Below are positions 54,484 through 62,997 of a DNA stretch of 64,000 nt, piece after piece. The translations under genes and the position numbers were made by a program. Below the pieces are notes generated by a model that was not told the origin of the DNA, searched no databases, and worked only from the letters and a program-made list of their open reading frames with translations. The DNA is from Methylotetracoccus oryzae (GTDB lineage: Bacteria > Pseudomonadota > Gammaproteobacteria > Methylococcales > Methylococcaceae): positions 1-64,000 of the forward strand of contig NZ_SRSH01000023.1 of assembly GCF_006175985.1 (NCBI RefSeq), in the 5' to 3' direction. Each line of letters begins with the position of its first letter. The first letter of the stretch is position 1.

Positions 54484-54909
54484 TCAGCGCAAGCGCTTGC
54501 GCATCTCCAGCACGTTGCCAGCCCTGGTGCGACGGTACGAAACCGAGTCCATCAGGGAGCGCATCAGGAACAGGCCACGCCCGCCCTCGTCGAGATCGTC
54601 GGGGCAGGCCTCGGAAAGGCTACACAAATCGAATCCTTGACCGCGATCATGAACCTCGATGATCAACTCGTCCCCGCGAACTTCGATGCAGAGCCGCACG
54701 CGGCTCTGCTGATGCTCCGAAAGGCCGTGGCGAATCGCATTGCCGACCGCCTCGGTCACCACCACATTCAGGTGGAAAGCCAGTGCCTCGCGATCACCGC
54801 GGTAATGGTCGAGCCGCTGCGCCACGCATTCCGCGATACTGCCGACCAGCGACAGGTACTCGGTACGACCCGGAACGCGCAAGTCCAGCGTGAATCGGTT
54901 TTTGTGCAC
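54484..54909 (-). CDS. RsbW/SpoIIAB-type anti-sigma kinase (HATPase)
   Basis: 141 residues from GTG at 54909. Bergerat-fold boxes are intact: VVTEAVGNAIRHGL (N-box), VHDRGQGFD (G1) and GGRGLFLMRSLMD (G2). Such proteins phosphorylate a STAS antagonist and may bind a sigma factor or other partner. The STAS gene lies 9 bp upstream, and a PP2C phosphatase at 48702 completes the set. No sigma-factor gene is in the window. Confidence 0.93.
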   Translation of the reverse strand: MHKNRFTLDLRVPGRTEYLSLVGSIAECVAQRLDHYRGDREALAFHLNVVVTEAVGNAIRHGLSEHQQSRVRLCIEVRGDELIIEVHDRGQGFDLCSLSEACPDDLDEGGRGLFLMRSLMDSVSYRRTRAGNVLEMRKRLR

Positions 54910-54918
54910 GGCACCGGC

Positions 54919-55254
54919 CTACGGATTCACCACCACATCGCCCACGTGCTCGGCGATTTCGAACACGCGGTGCAGCCGCGTCAGCTCGAACATCGAACGT
55001 ACGCGTGCCTGAAGACCGGTCAGCACGAAGCGCGCCTGACGCAGGTTGGCATTCTTGTAGCCGGACAGCAAAGCGCCCAGCCCCGAGCTGTCGATGAAAT
55101 GCACTGCGGCAAGATCCACGATCAGCAGTCGACAGCCGTCTTCCAAGGCATTGAGCAGCGAGTTCTTCAACTCGCCAGCGTTGTGAGCGTCGATGCGCTC
55201 CTCATTCAGTCGGAGCACCGAGCGAGCGTCACTCTGGTCGATTTCAACATTCAT
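54919..55254 (-). CDS. STAS-domain anti-sigma factor antagonist
   Basis: 111 residues from ATG at 55254. Conserved phosphorylation loop FIDSSGLGALL with Ser56/Ser57. It is co-transcribed with the RsbW-type kinase, the canonical antagonist/kinase pair. Unlike the STAS protein at 11687 (SSAG), its loop is DSSG. A longer in-frame extension upstream is non-STAS and not used. Confidence 0.93.
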   Translation of the reverse strand: MNVEIDQSDARSVLRLNEERIDAHNAGELKNSLLNALEDGCRLLIVDLAAVHFIDSSGLGALLSGYKNANLRQARFVLTGLQARVRSMFELTRLHRVFEIAEHVGDVVVNP

Positions 55255-55419
55255 CGGTCTACACTTTCCTTCCCGCCGCCCAGGGACGGTCGGGCTGATT
55301 CCCAATGCGCCCCGGCAGATCGCCGGTAGCGGCCGACACGAGCAGAGAAATTCCGAACATCGCCAGCTTCGACACGCTAGCGCGATTGACCACACCACGC
55401 AACCACAGGGATCGGAGTG

Positions 55420-55875
55420 TCACCCGCCGCAGGCTGATACGACGGCTTCGTCCCGTGGCGCGGCGGCGAAGCCGCGACGGCAGTGCCGCAGGTAAGGCTT
55501 CAGGAAGCGCCGACGAAATACCGCCAGTTCCCAGCGCCGCGGCTGCAGCAAGCGGTAACTCGCCGCCTCGACAACGTAGACATCGGCCAGCACCGGATGC
55601 TCCCCACCGACGTAAACCGTCACGCGCCGACGCCGATAAAAGGCATCCTCGAAGGCATCGAGCCGCTGCAGCGACAACGCATCCACGTCCCGATACAAGA
55701 CACCTGGGGTGGTGTGATTCCGGCGCGGGCGTAGACCTGGATAGCGACGACGGCGGAGCGAATAGCGCGCATAACCCGGCAACTGCGCCGGAACTGCGGC
55801 GAAATGCCGTCCCGTGACAGCACTCATGACAGCGGACAACTGCAGGGAGCCGTAGGTAAAAACATGAGTCGGCAT
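55420..55875 (-). CDS. Gamma-glutamylcyclotransferase-like (GGCT/AIG2) protein
   Basis: 151 residues from ATG at 55875. The family signature is FTYGSLQL near the N-terminus, with GVLYRD and the likely catalytic Glu in LDAFEDAFYRR. These proteins cyclise gamma-glutamyl amines or peptides to 5-oxoproline. The C-terminal 40 residues are Arg-rich. Divergent from aas. Confidence 0.82.
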   Translation of the reverse strand: MPTHVFTYGSLQLSAVMSAVTGRHFAAVPAQLPGYARYSLRRRRYPGLRPRRNHTTPGVLYRDVDALSLQRLDAFEDAFYRRRRVTVYVGGEHPVLADVYVVEAASYRLLQPRRWELAVFRRRFLKPYLRHCRRGFAAAPRDEAVVSACGG

Positions 55876-56023
55876 GACACTTTCTCTCTCGCTGGCACCG
55901 GTGGGCGGGCATCTCGCGGGTTCCCTTCGCGCAGCGTCACGCAACGGAACGACGGCTGTTGCTATCATTGGGCGCGCCGGGCCCGCCCATCGGCAGGCAA
56001 CCGACCGAACAACGACTCACAGG

Positions 56024-58258
56024 ATGCGACTTTTCATGACCGCCGCCAACTCTCAGGCCGAGGACTCACCTTCCGGCCGTTTCGTCGCCGGTATCGTCAA
56101 GCGGTGCGCCCGGGCGGTGTTGTCCTGGCTCTACCAGGTCAAAGTGACCGGAGACGCGCATTATCGCGCGGCAGGACAGCGGGTCCTGATCATCGCCAAC
56201 CACACGTCCTACCTCGACCCTCTCCTGCTGTGGGCTTTCCTGCCCGACGACGTGACCTTCGCGATCAACACCCGGATCGCGGAACACTGGTGGGTCAAGC
56301 CGGCGCTGCGCTTCGTCCGCACCTTCCCGATGGACCCGACCAGTCCGATGTCCACCAAGGCACTGACGCGCTACCTGCAGGGTGACCGCAAGGCGGTCAT
56401 CTTCCCGGAAGGTCGGATCACCGTCACCGGCGCCCTGATGAAGATCTACGACGGGGCCGGCTTGATCGCCGAGAAGTCGGCGGCCGTCATCCTGCCGGTC
56501 CGGATCGATGGCGCACAGTACACGCCGTTCTCGCGCCTGCAGGGTGTCGTGCGCCTGCGCTGGTTTCCCAAAATCTCGCTGAACTTCCTGCCGCCGCGGC
56601 ATCTTTCGGTTACCGCCTGCTGCCCGAAGGGCAATCTCCACAGACGGCGCCGCACCGCCGGCACGGAACTGTCCGACCTGATGTGCGAGATGATTTTCGC
56701 CACCGGCGAGCGTCGACAGACGCTATTTCACGCCGTACTCGATGCGCGCCGGGTGCATGGCGGCCGCCGGCAAGTGCTGGAAGACATGTCGCGCCAGCGG
56801 ATCACCTACAACGGACTGATCACGCGGGCGCTGGTGCTGGGCCAGGCGCTGCAGCGGACGCTGCCCACCGAGCACCGCACGATCGGCGTGATGCTGCCCA
56901 GCGCGGCGGGAACGGTCGCCACACTGCTCGGGTTGCAACATCGAGCCTTCGTGCCCGCCATGCTGAACTACAGCCTCGGCATCGAAAGCCTGGTCACGAC
57001 CTGCAGTCTGGCCGAGATCCGGACGGTTGTGACCTCGCGCCGCTTCATCACCGCGGCGAAGCTCGAGGAAGCGGTGGAGCGGCTGCAGGAAATCGTCCGG
57101 TTCGTCTATCTCGAAGACCTTGCGGCGACGATCAGCCGCCTCGACAAGCTGCGGGGGGCGCTCGCCGCGATCACTGCAGGCTACTGGCAGCCAGACGAGG
57201 GCATCGACCCCGACCAGCCCGCCGTCATTCTGTTCACGTCCGGGTCCGAGGGCGTGCCGAAGGGCGTGGTCCTGTCGCATGCCAACCTGCTCAGCAATCG
57301 CGCGCAGATGGCGGCCAGAGTGGATTTCACGGCCCAGGACATCGTGCTGAATGCGCTGCCGCTGTTCCACTCGTTTGGACTCACGGCCGGCACGTTGCTG
57401 CCACTGATGTCGGGCATGCTGACATTCCTTTACCCCTCACCGCTCCACTACCGGGTGATTCCGGAAGTCGCCTACGACATCAACGCGACCATCCTGTTCG
57501 GAACCAACACCTTCCTCGCGGCGTACGCCAAGCATGCCCATCCCTACGATTTTTACAGCATCCACTACGTGTTCGCCGGTGCCGAGAAGCTGCAGTCCGA
57601 TACGCGGCGCAGTTGGGTCGAGAAATTCGGCATCCGCATCATGGAGGGCTACGGCGCGACCGAGACCAGCCCGGTGCTGGCCGTCAATACGACCATGCAT
57701 TACCGCGAGGGCACCGTCGGGCGCTTGCTGCCCGGCATCGAGGCCCATCTGGAGCCCGTCTCCGGCATCGAGCATGGCGGTCGGCTCCACGTTCGTGGCC
57801 CGAACATCATGCTGGGCTACCTGCTGGCCGACCAGCCCGGCGTCCTCGTGCCCCCCCGTTCGACTCAGGGCGAAGGCTGGTACGACACGGGGGATATCGT
57901 CGAACTGGACGACGAAGGTTTCGTGAGGATCAGTGGCCGCGCCAAGCGTTTTGCCAAGATCGCGGGGGAAATGGTCTCGCTGACGCGCGTCGAGGAACTG
58001 GCCGCGAAAGCCTGGCCTAACGTGATCAGCGCAGCGCTCAGCATTCCGGACAGCCGCAAGGGCGAGCAAATCGTGCTGCTGACCGAACAACCGTCCGCGA
58101 CGCGCGAGGCACTGGTCGCCGCAGCCCGTGCCGAGGGACTCGGCGAACTGATGATTCCGCGCAGCGTGCAATCCATTGACGCGATACCGCTGCTGGCAAC
58201 CGGGAAGGTCGACTATCCGGCACTGCAAGGGTATCTGCCCGAGTTTCGGGATTCATGA
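56024..58258 (+). CDS. aas: Bifunctional acyltransferase / acyl-[ACP] ligase, Aas type
   Basis: 744 residues from ATG at 56024; ATG at 56036 is also possible. The N-terminal PlsC-like acyltransferase has NHTSYLDP (His-x4-Asp) and FPEGRIT. The C-terminal AMP-forming ligase has ILFTSGSEGVPKGVVLSH, GYGATETSP and YDTGDIVELDDEG. It reacylates lyso-phosphatidylethanolamine after activating a fatty acid on ACP. The adjacent lplT gene, sharing ATGA with its stop, confirms the pathway. Confidence 0.93.
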   Translation: MRLFMTAANSQAEDSPSGRFVAGIVKRCARAVLSWLYQVKVTGDAHYRAAGQRVLIIANHTSYLDPLLLWAFLPDDVTFAINTRIAEHWWVKPALRFVRTFPMDPTSPMSTKALTRYLQGDRKAVIFPEGRITVTGALMKIYDGAGLIAEKSAAVILPVRIDGAQYTPFSRLQGVVRLRWFPKISLNFLPPRHLSVTACCPKGNLHRRRRTAGTELSDLMCEMIFATGERRQTLFHAVLDARRVHGGRRQVLEDMSRQRITYNGLITRALVLGQALQRTLPTEHRTIGVMLPSAAGTVATLLGLQHRAFVPAMLNYSLGIESLVTTCSLAEIRTVVTSRRFITAAKLEEAVERLQEIVRFVYLEDLAATISRLDKLRGALAAITAGYWQPDEGIDPDQPAVILFTSGSEGVPKGVVLSHANLLSNRAQMAARVDFTAQDIVLNALPLFHSFGLTAGTLLPLMSGMLTFLYPSPLHYRVIPEVAYDINATILFGTNTFLAAYAKHAHPYDFYSIHYVFAGAEKLQSDTRRSWVEKFGIRIMEGYGATETSPVLAVNTTMHYREGTVGRLLPGIEAHLEPVSGIEHGGRLHVRGPNIMLGYLLADQPGVLVPPRSTQGEGWYDTGDIVELDDEGFVRISGRAKRFAKIAGEMVSLTRVEELAAKAWPNVISAALSIPDSRKGEQIVLLTEQPSATREALVAAARAEGLGELMIPRSVQSIDAIPLLATGKVDYPALQGYLPEFRDS

Positions 58259-59406
58259 ACCGCAACCTGCTGGCGCTGGTCGTCGCGCAGTTCCTGTCGG
58301 CGTTTTCCGACAATGCCATCCTGTTCGTCGTCGTCGCGATCGTGCTGAAGGCCGGGAATCCGGCCGCCTGGTACATTCCCGCACTGCAGAGTGTGTTTCT
58401 GGTCGCTTTTGTCGCGTGCGCACCATGGGTTGGCCCGGCCGCCGACCGCTTCCCGAAACCGCAGGTACTCATGGCGGCCAACGCGCTCAAGGCCACCGGG
58501 ACACTGCTGATCCTGGCGGGTCTGGAGCCGCTGATCGCTTATGCGGTCGTCGGCGTCGGGGCGGCGCTCTACAGCCCGGCCAAATACGGCATCCTGCCCG
58601 AACTCGTTGCCAAGGATGACCTCGTGCGCGCCAACAGCGTGGTCGAGGGCGCCACGATCGCGGCCATCCTGATCGGCACGCTGGCCGGAGCCAAACTCGC
58701 CGACCATTCGGTACCGCAAGCCTTGGCACTGACTGCAGGGCTATACGTCCTCTCAGCCGTCGCCGGGCTCGCGCTGCCCCGACTGGAAGCACGCGGAGCC
58801 CGCCTCGATGTCGCCCTGGGACAACTTGCGGCCCGTATCCGGACCGTGTTTGCATCGGCCCGCGCCCGGCTCGTGGTATTGTCGCTGAGCCTGTTCTGGG
58901 CGGCCGCGGCGACGCTGCGCATCGTGCTGGTGGCCTGGGCACCCCTCGTGCTGCAGACCAGGAACGCCGGTGACATCGCCGAATTGACGCTGTTTCTCGC
59001 GATCGGCATCGTGATCGGCTCCGTGGCAGCACCGCGGTTCATTACCCTGGACAGCATACGGCGGGCACGGATCCCGGCGTATGGACTCTCCCTGTCGTTC
59101 TTGCTGCTGGCCGACGTCGAAGGCATCTGGGCGGCGCGGGCCGTATTGTTGGCAATCGGCACCGCTGGCGGCTTGTTCGTCGTGCCCTTGAACGCGGCCA
59201 TGCAGCATATCGGCCACCAGACCATCGGGAGCGGTGGCGCCGTTGCGATGCAGAACCTGTTTCAGAACCTGACGATGCTCGGTGCGGTGTCCGGCTACAC
59301 GCTGGCTTCAGCGCATGGCGTCGGGCCGGTCGGCGCGATCTACACGCTTGGCGGGCTGATGCTGGCCGCGACGATCTCGGTATCGCTGCGATTGCCCAAG
59401 GCCTGA
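58255..59406 (+). CDS. lplT: Lysophospholipid transporter LplT (MFS)
   Basis: 383 residues, about 12 transmembrane helices. It flips lysophospholipids across the inner membrane for reacylation by Aas. LplT-like features are MNRNLLALVVAQFLSAFSDN, the loop ADRFPKPQVL and YSPAKYGILPELVA. It starts inside the aas stop (ATGA). In E. coli lplT precedes aas; here the order is reversed. Confidence 0.93.
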   Translation: MNRNLLALVVAQFLSAFSDNAILFVVVAIVLKAGNPAAWYIPALQSVFLVAFVACAPWVGPAADRFPKPQVLMAANALKATGTLLILAGLEPLIAYAVVGVGAALYSPAKYGILPELVAKDDLVRANSVVEGATIAAILIGTLAGAKLADHSVPQALALTAGLYVLSAVAGLALPRLEARGARLDVALGQLAARIRTVFASARARLVVLSLSLFWAAAATLRIVLVAWAPLVLQTRNAGDIAELTLFLAIGIVIGSVAAPRFITLDSIRRARIPAYGLSLSFLLLADVEGIWAARAVLLAIGTAGGLFVVPLNAAMQHIGHQTIGSGGAVAMQNLFQNLTMLGAVSGYTLASAHGVGPVGAIYTLGGLMLAATISVSLRLPKA

Positions 59407-59455
59407 ATGCCGGCTGCGCGCGGCCGGGAAGGGCTAAACAGGAGAAACGGGCACG

Positions 59456-60349
59456 ATGATCGACGCGATTGCGCTCCCACCCGGCTGGCAGCACCGGGAA
59501 TCTGGCGTCAATGATGTTCGGCTGCATTACGTGGAAGCAGGACAGGGACCGCTGGTGTTACTGCTACACGGCTTTCCGGAATTCTGGTTCGCGTGGCGCC
59601 GCCAGATTCCGGCACTTGTCGACGCCGGTTTCCGCGTCATCGCACTCGACCAGCGTGGGTACAACACCTCGGACAAGCCGATCGGCATCGCGCCCTACCG
59701 CCTGGAGCATCTGGTCGACGATGTCGTCGGCATCATCCGGGCGGCCGGCGAGGACAGTGCCATCGTCGTCGGCCATGACTGGGGCGGCGCGATCGCCTGG
59801 AGCGTCGCCATGGCTCACCCTGAGGTGGTCCAGCGACTGGTGGTGTTGAACGGACCCCATCCACGCCGCGTGTTCGAGGAATTCAGAACGGCTTCGCAAC
59901 TGTTGAAATCGTGGTATGTGTTCTTCTTTCAACTGCCCTGGCTGCCGGAACGGCTGCTGCGACGCACCAATTTCGCGTCGCTCGACCGGGTGCTGTCGCG
60001 CGATCCAGTGAATCCCGGCGCTTTCAGCCCCGATGACATCGAAGCCTACCGCCGCGCGCTCGCGCAGCCGGGAGCGCTGACCGCAACAATCAACTACTAC
60101 CGGGCGCTGTTCCGCCGCAACCCGCTCGAAATCTACCGGGCCGCTCGCCCGATCGTTTGTCCCACGTTGCTGATCTGGGGCGAACAGGACCGCTACCTCG
60201 GCCTGCGCTTCACCGAGGGGCTGGAGCGCTGGGTCAGCAATCTCACCGTGGCGCGCATCCCCGAGGCAAGCCACTGGGTGCAGGCCGATGCGCCGGAAAC
60301 CGTCAACGCGCTGCTCCTCGACTTTCTGCATCCCGGGTCGAACCGCTGA
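59456..60349 (+). CDS. Alpha/beta hydrolase, epoxide-hydrolase group
   Basis: 297 residues. The oxyanion region is LLHGFPEFWFAWR and the nucleophile is Asp108 in VVGHDWGGAI. A later Asp in WGEQDRYLG and His in EASHWVQAD complete the catalytic set. The Asp nucleophile with GFPEFW and NYYRALFRRN suits soluble epoxide hydrolases; haloalkane dehalogenase activity is possible. No signal peptide. It lies 49 bp after lplT but a functional link is not evident. Confidence 0.87.
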   Translation: MIDAIALPPGWQHRESGVNDVRLHYVEAGQGPLVLLLHGFPEFWFAWRRQIPALVDAGFRVIALDQRGYNTSDKPIGIAPYRLEHLVDDVVGIIRAAGEDSAIVVGHDWGGAIAWSVAMAHPEVVQRLVVLNGPHPRRVFEEFRTASQLLKSWYVFFFQLPWLPERLLRRTNFASLDRVLSRDPVNPGAFSPDDIEAYRRALAQPGALTATINYYRALFRRNPLEIYRAARPIVCPTLLIWGEQDRYLGLRFTEGLERWVSNLTVARIPEASHWVQADAPETVNALLLDFLHPGSNR

Positions 60350-60373
60350 CAGCCAGACGACCGTGTTCCTCCG

Positions 60374-61117
60374 TCACCCCGTACGGGTCGCCGTCACCGC
60401 AGCGCCACCCAGGCGTCGGTCGACCAACGCGGCATGCAATGCGCCATACCAGCGACTCACGTAGTCGTACCAGTCGCGGCCCCATTCGGCGACGATGGCT
60501 TGCCGCTGCGCGCCAAACCGCTGCAGCAGGTCCGCGTACCAGCCGGCAAAGAGGGGCGTCCAGTCGGTGATTCGGATATCCACCCAGGCGTCGCGGGACA
60601 GTGCGTCGGCCAGGACTTCCAGCACCACCGGCCGTCCGATCTCGCCGCCGAGTTCCGCTGGCGGCGCGACACCCGCTGGACAGGTGTAATCCACCAGCAA
60701 CAGTTGCCCGCCGTGACGGCAGGCCTGCGCCAGTTGGCGGAGGGCCAGGGGCTGATCCGGAAACGCGTAGTACGCCGTCAGCAGGTACACCAGATCGAAC
60801 GGCGCGAGTCCGACCCGGTCCAGGTGTCCGACGTCGGCCACGAGAAACTCGACCCCGGGATACCGTGATCGCGCGTGAGCGACCGACTCGGCATCGATGT
60901 CGACACCGACGATCTCGCCCCAGCCGCACTGCCGGAACCATCCTGCGGTGCCGCCGCGGCCACAGCCCACATCCAATATCCGCCGGACTCCGGCGCGATC
61001 GACCAGCGCCGCGGCCTGGACGATCGCGGCCTCCTCCCCTGGGTGTGCATGGTCGCCGCCGCGCACCCGGGCCAGGATCGCCTTGCCCTCGGGCGAATTC
61101 ATCCGAAACGTCGACAT
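60374..61117 (-). CDS. SAM-dependent methyltransferase (class I)
   Basis: 247 residues; ATG preceded by GGGGG. The SAM-binding motif I is ILDVGCGRGGTAGWF, followed by the acidic end of strand 2 (VGVDIDAESV) and ADVGHLD. The C-terminal half is Trp/Tyr-rich (WYADLLQRFG, WYDYVSRWYG), probably lining a substrate pocket. Possible sarcosine/dimethylglycine- or ubiquinone-like relatives; the substrate is not predictable. Convergent with the hydrolase gene. Confidence 0.85.
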   Translation of the reverse strand: MSTFRMNSPEGKAILARVRGGDHAHPGEEAAIVQAAALVDRAGVRRILDVGCGRGGTAGWFRQCGWGEIVGVDIDAESVAHARSRYPGVEFLVADVGHLDRVGLAPFDLVYLLTAYYAFPDQPLALRQLAQACRHGGQLLLVDYTCPAGVAPPAELGGEIGRPVVLEVLADALSRDAWVDIRITDWTPLFAGWYADLLQRFGAQRQAIVAEWGRDWYDYVSRWYGALHAALVDRRLGGAAVTATRTG

Positions 61118-61469
61118 CTTGCCCCCTGCTCTTTACTGGCTCTGCAAACCGACTCGCCAAGTGCCATTCGGTGCCGCCACGGTCGTTCGGACGTAGGCCG
61201 GCACCTGTGGACGACCGTCGTACGTGTGATTCCGCCCCCTGCGGACGGGGCCCTGCACCGGACGACGAAAGCGGCGATAACACCCGTTCTGTCGCACGCG
61301 GCGCGCAAAATGATATAACGTCTTCCGAACCGCATGCCTCTTGTGCTCAACACCCTCACGTTGCGGCCTCGGCCCGGATTGACAGGGCAGTTTGGCTTCA
61401 GCAGCGGGTTGCCCTGATCGCTCGCTGCGCTCCTCACCGCACCTTTAGTCCTGGAAAGCGATAGCCTTC
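61118..61469. other. 352-bp gene-free divergent region
   Basis: Between the divergent methyltransferase and lipoprotein genes. A TATAAC hexamer at 61314-61319 could be a plus-strand -10 site but has no good -35. Nothing else recognisable. Confidence 0.4.
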
Positions 61470-62951
61470 ATGACGACGCCGCCCGCTGATCGCAATCGGC
61501 CTGACGACGAGTCCGACGCGCCTCCGCGCAGGCTGACGAAGGCCGTCAGGACGACCCAGGGTCCACTCACAGTCGGGGTTGCTGCGCTGGGCTTGATGCT
61601 GGCCTTGACCCTTGCCGGTTGTAGCTGGATTGGCCGCACGGGTGAGTCAGCCTTCAAGGAAGCGGCCTCGTGGGTTCCGGGGAATAGCGAGACGGGCAAT
61701 TTCGATCCGGTCGAACTGCAGGAAGATCTGCTGCGCTACGCGGACAATCTGTCCGCCGCCGCGATCACCGCCGCAGACCAGTTGCGACTGGGCGGCAAGC
61801 CGATCGACAAGGCCGAACTGCTGCAGCTCCGGGTTTACCTGGGGTGGGATATCCTGACCAGCGCGACGGGTGCCAGCGCACTCGGCAATCTCATCGACCT
61901 GCTGTTCCTGACCTCGGCCGGGCGCATGCGTGTCCAAGACTACTGGATGCCCCAGGTCTACGGCAGCTCGGCAACCGCCATGCTGGACGCCTTCCGAACG
62001 CGCGAAGCGACAATCTGGGCCTTGGCCGAAAAAGCACTGAGACCCGAGCACTGCGCCGAATTGCGGCAGGCGCTGAACACCTGGCGGCGGGAACGCAGCG
62101 CCAAGCCCAGCAGCCTGCCGCTGTACGCGAGTGTGTCCCTGGTGGACGAGGTGACCAAAGCCGCGCGCCGGCGGCGCGAGTCCGTTACCACCAGCGTGTT
62201 TGCCCTGCTGGACCTGGATCCGCTGGCCGGCCTGGATCCCGCCACCCGCGAACTGGCTCAGACCCGCCTGTTCGCGGAGCGCGCGCTGTTCATCGGGCAA
62301 CGTATGCCGCAACTCCTGCAGTGGCAAGCGGAGTTGCTGACGCTGCAGGCCGCAAGCGTGCCGGAGGTGCGGCAACTGGTGGCCAACTCCACCCAGCTGG
62401 CCGCCTCCGGCGATCGGCTCAGTCGTACTATCGAACAGGCGCCTGCGCTGATCAGCGCAGAGCGTGAGCATATTCTGGCCGCACTGAAATCACAGGAAGG
62501 GCAGTTGGCCGCGCTTTCGCACCAACTCGGCGTGACGCTGGCGAGCGGCACCAGGATGGCTGACGCCACCAATGGTGCGCTGAAGACATTCCGGGATCTC
62601 ACGGATCGCTTTCAGGAGGCGCCGAACAAGCCCAAGGATCCATCGGAACCCTTTCGCATCAAGGACTACGCGGAAACCGCGGCGGAGATTACCCGGATGT
62701 CGCAGCAGTTGCAGCTGCTGCTCGCCGCCCTTGAGCCGGCCATGAACCCGGAGAACTTCGCAGCCCTCTCGTCGCAGGCGGAGGCCCTGACCGAACGCAC
62801 ACAGGCCCGCGCTACCGAACTCGTGAATCATGCCTACCGGATGGCGTTGCAGTGGGTCGGCTTCAGCGCCGGTATCGTCCTGGCCGCCGCCCTGGCCTAC
62901 CGCTACGCAAGCACTCGCCTGACGCGTGCCGCCGCGCGGCAGGCCAGCTGA
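61470..62951 (+). CDS. Lipoprotein-like membrane protein with long helical region, unrecognised
   Basis: 493 residues. A basic, charged N-terminus precedes a hydrophobic stretch ending in a possible lipobox LTLAGC (about residues 46-51). The central part is helical with several coiled-coil-like stretches and repeated Ala/Leu/Gln patterns (PQLLQWQAELLTLQAA, RMSQQLQLLLAALEP). A C-terminal transmembrane helix (about 462-480, WVGFSAGIVLAAALAYRYA) and a basic end close it. Lipidated N-terminus plus C-terminal helix would place it across the inner membrane periplasmic face. No family recognised. The next gene starts 46 bp later. Confidence 0.6.
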   Translation: MTTPPADRNRPDDESDAPPRRLTKAVRTTQGPLTVGVAALGLMLALTLAGCSWIGRTGESAFKEAASWVPGNSETGNFDPVELQEDLLRYADNLSAAAITAADQLRLGGKPIDKAELLQLRVYLGWDILTSATGASALGNLIDLLFLTSAGRMRVQDYWMPQVYGSSATAMLDAFRTREATIWALAEKALRPEHCAELRQALNTWRRERSAKPSSLPLYASVSLVDEVTKAARRRRESVTTSVFALLDLDPLAGLDPATRELAQTRLFAERALFIGQRMPQLLQWQAELLTLQAASVPEVRQLVANSTQLAASGDRLSRTIEQAPALISAEREHILAALKSQEGQLAALSHQLGVTLASGTRMADATNGALKTFRDLTDRFQEAPNKPKDPSEPFRIKDYAETAAEITRMSQQLQLLLAALEPAMNPENFAALSSQAEALTERTQARATELVNHAYRMALQWVGFSAGIVLAAALAYRYASTRLTRAAARQAS

Positions 62952-62997
62952 CGCTGGCGCGACGAACCCGGCCACCGGAGCCCGCTTCTCGACCGGC

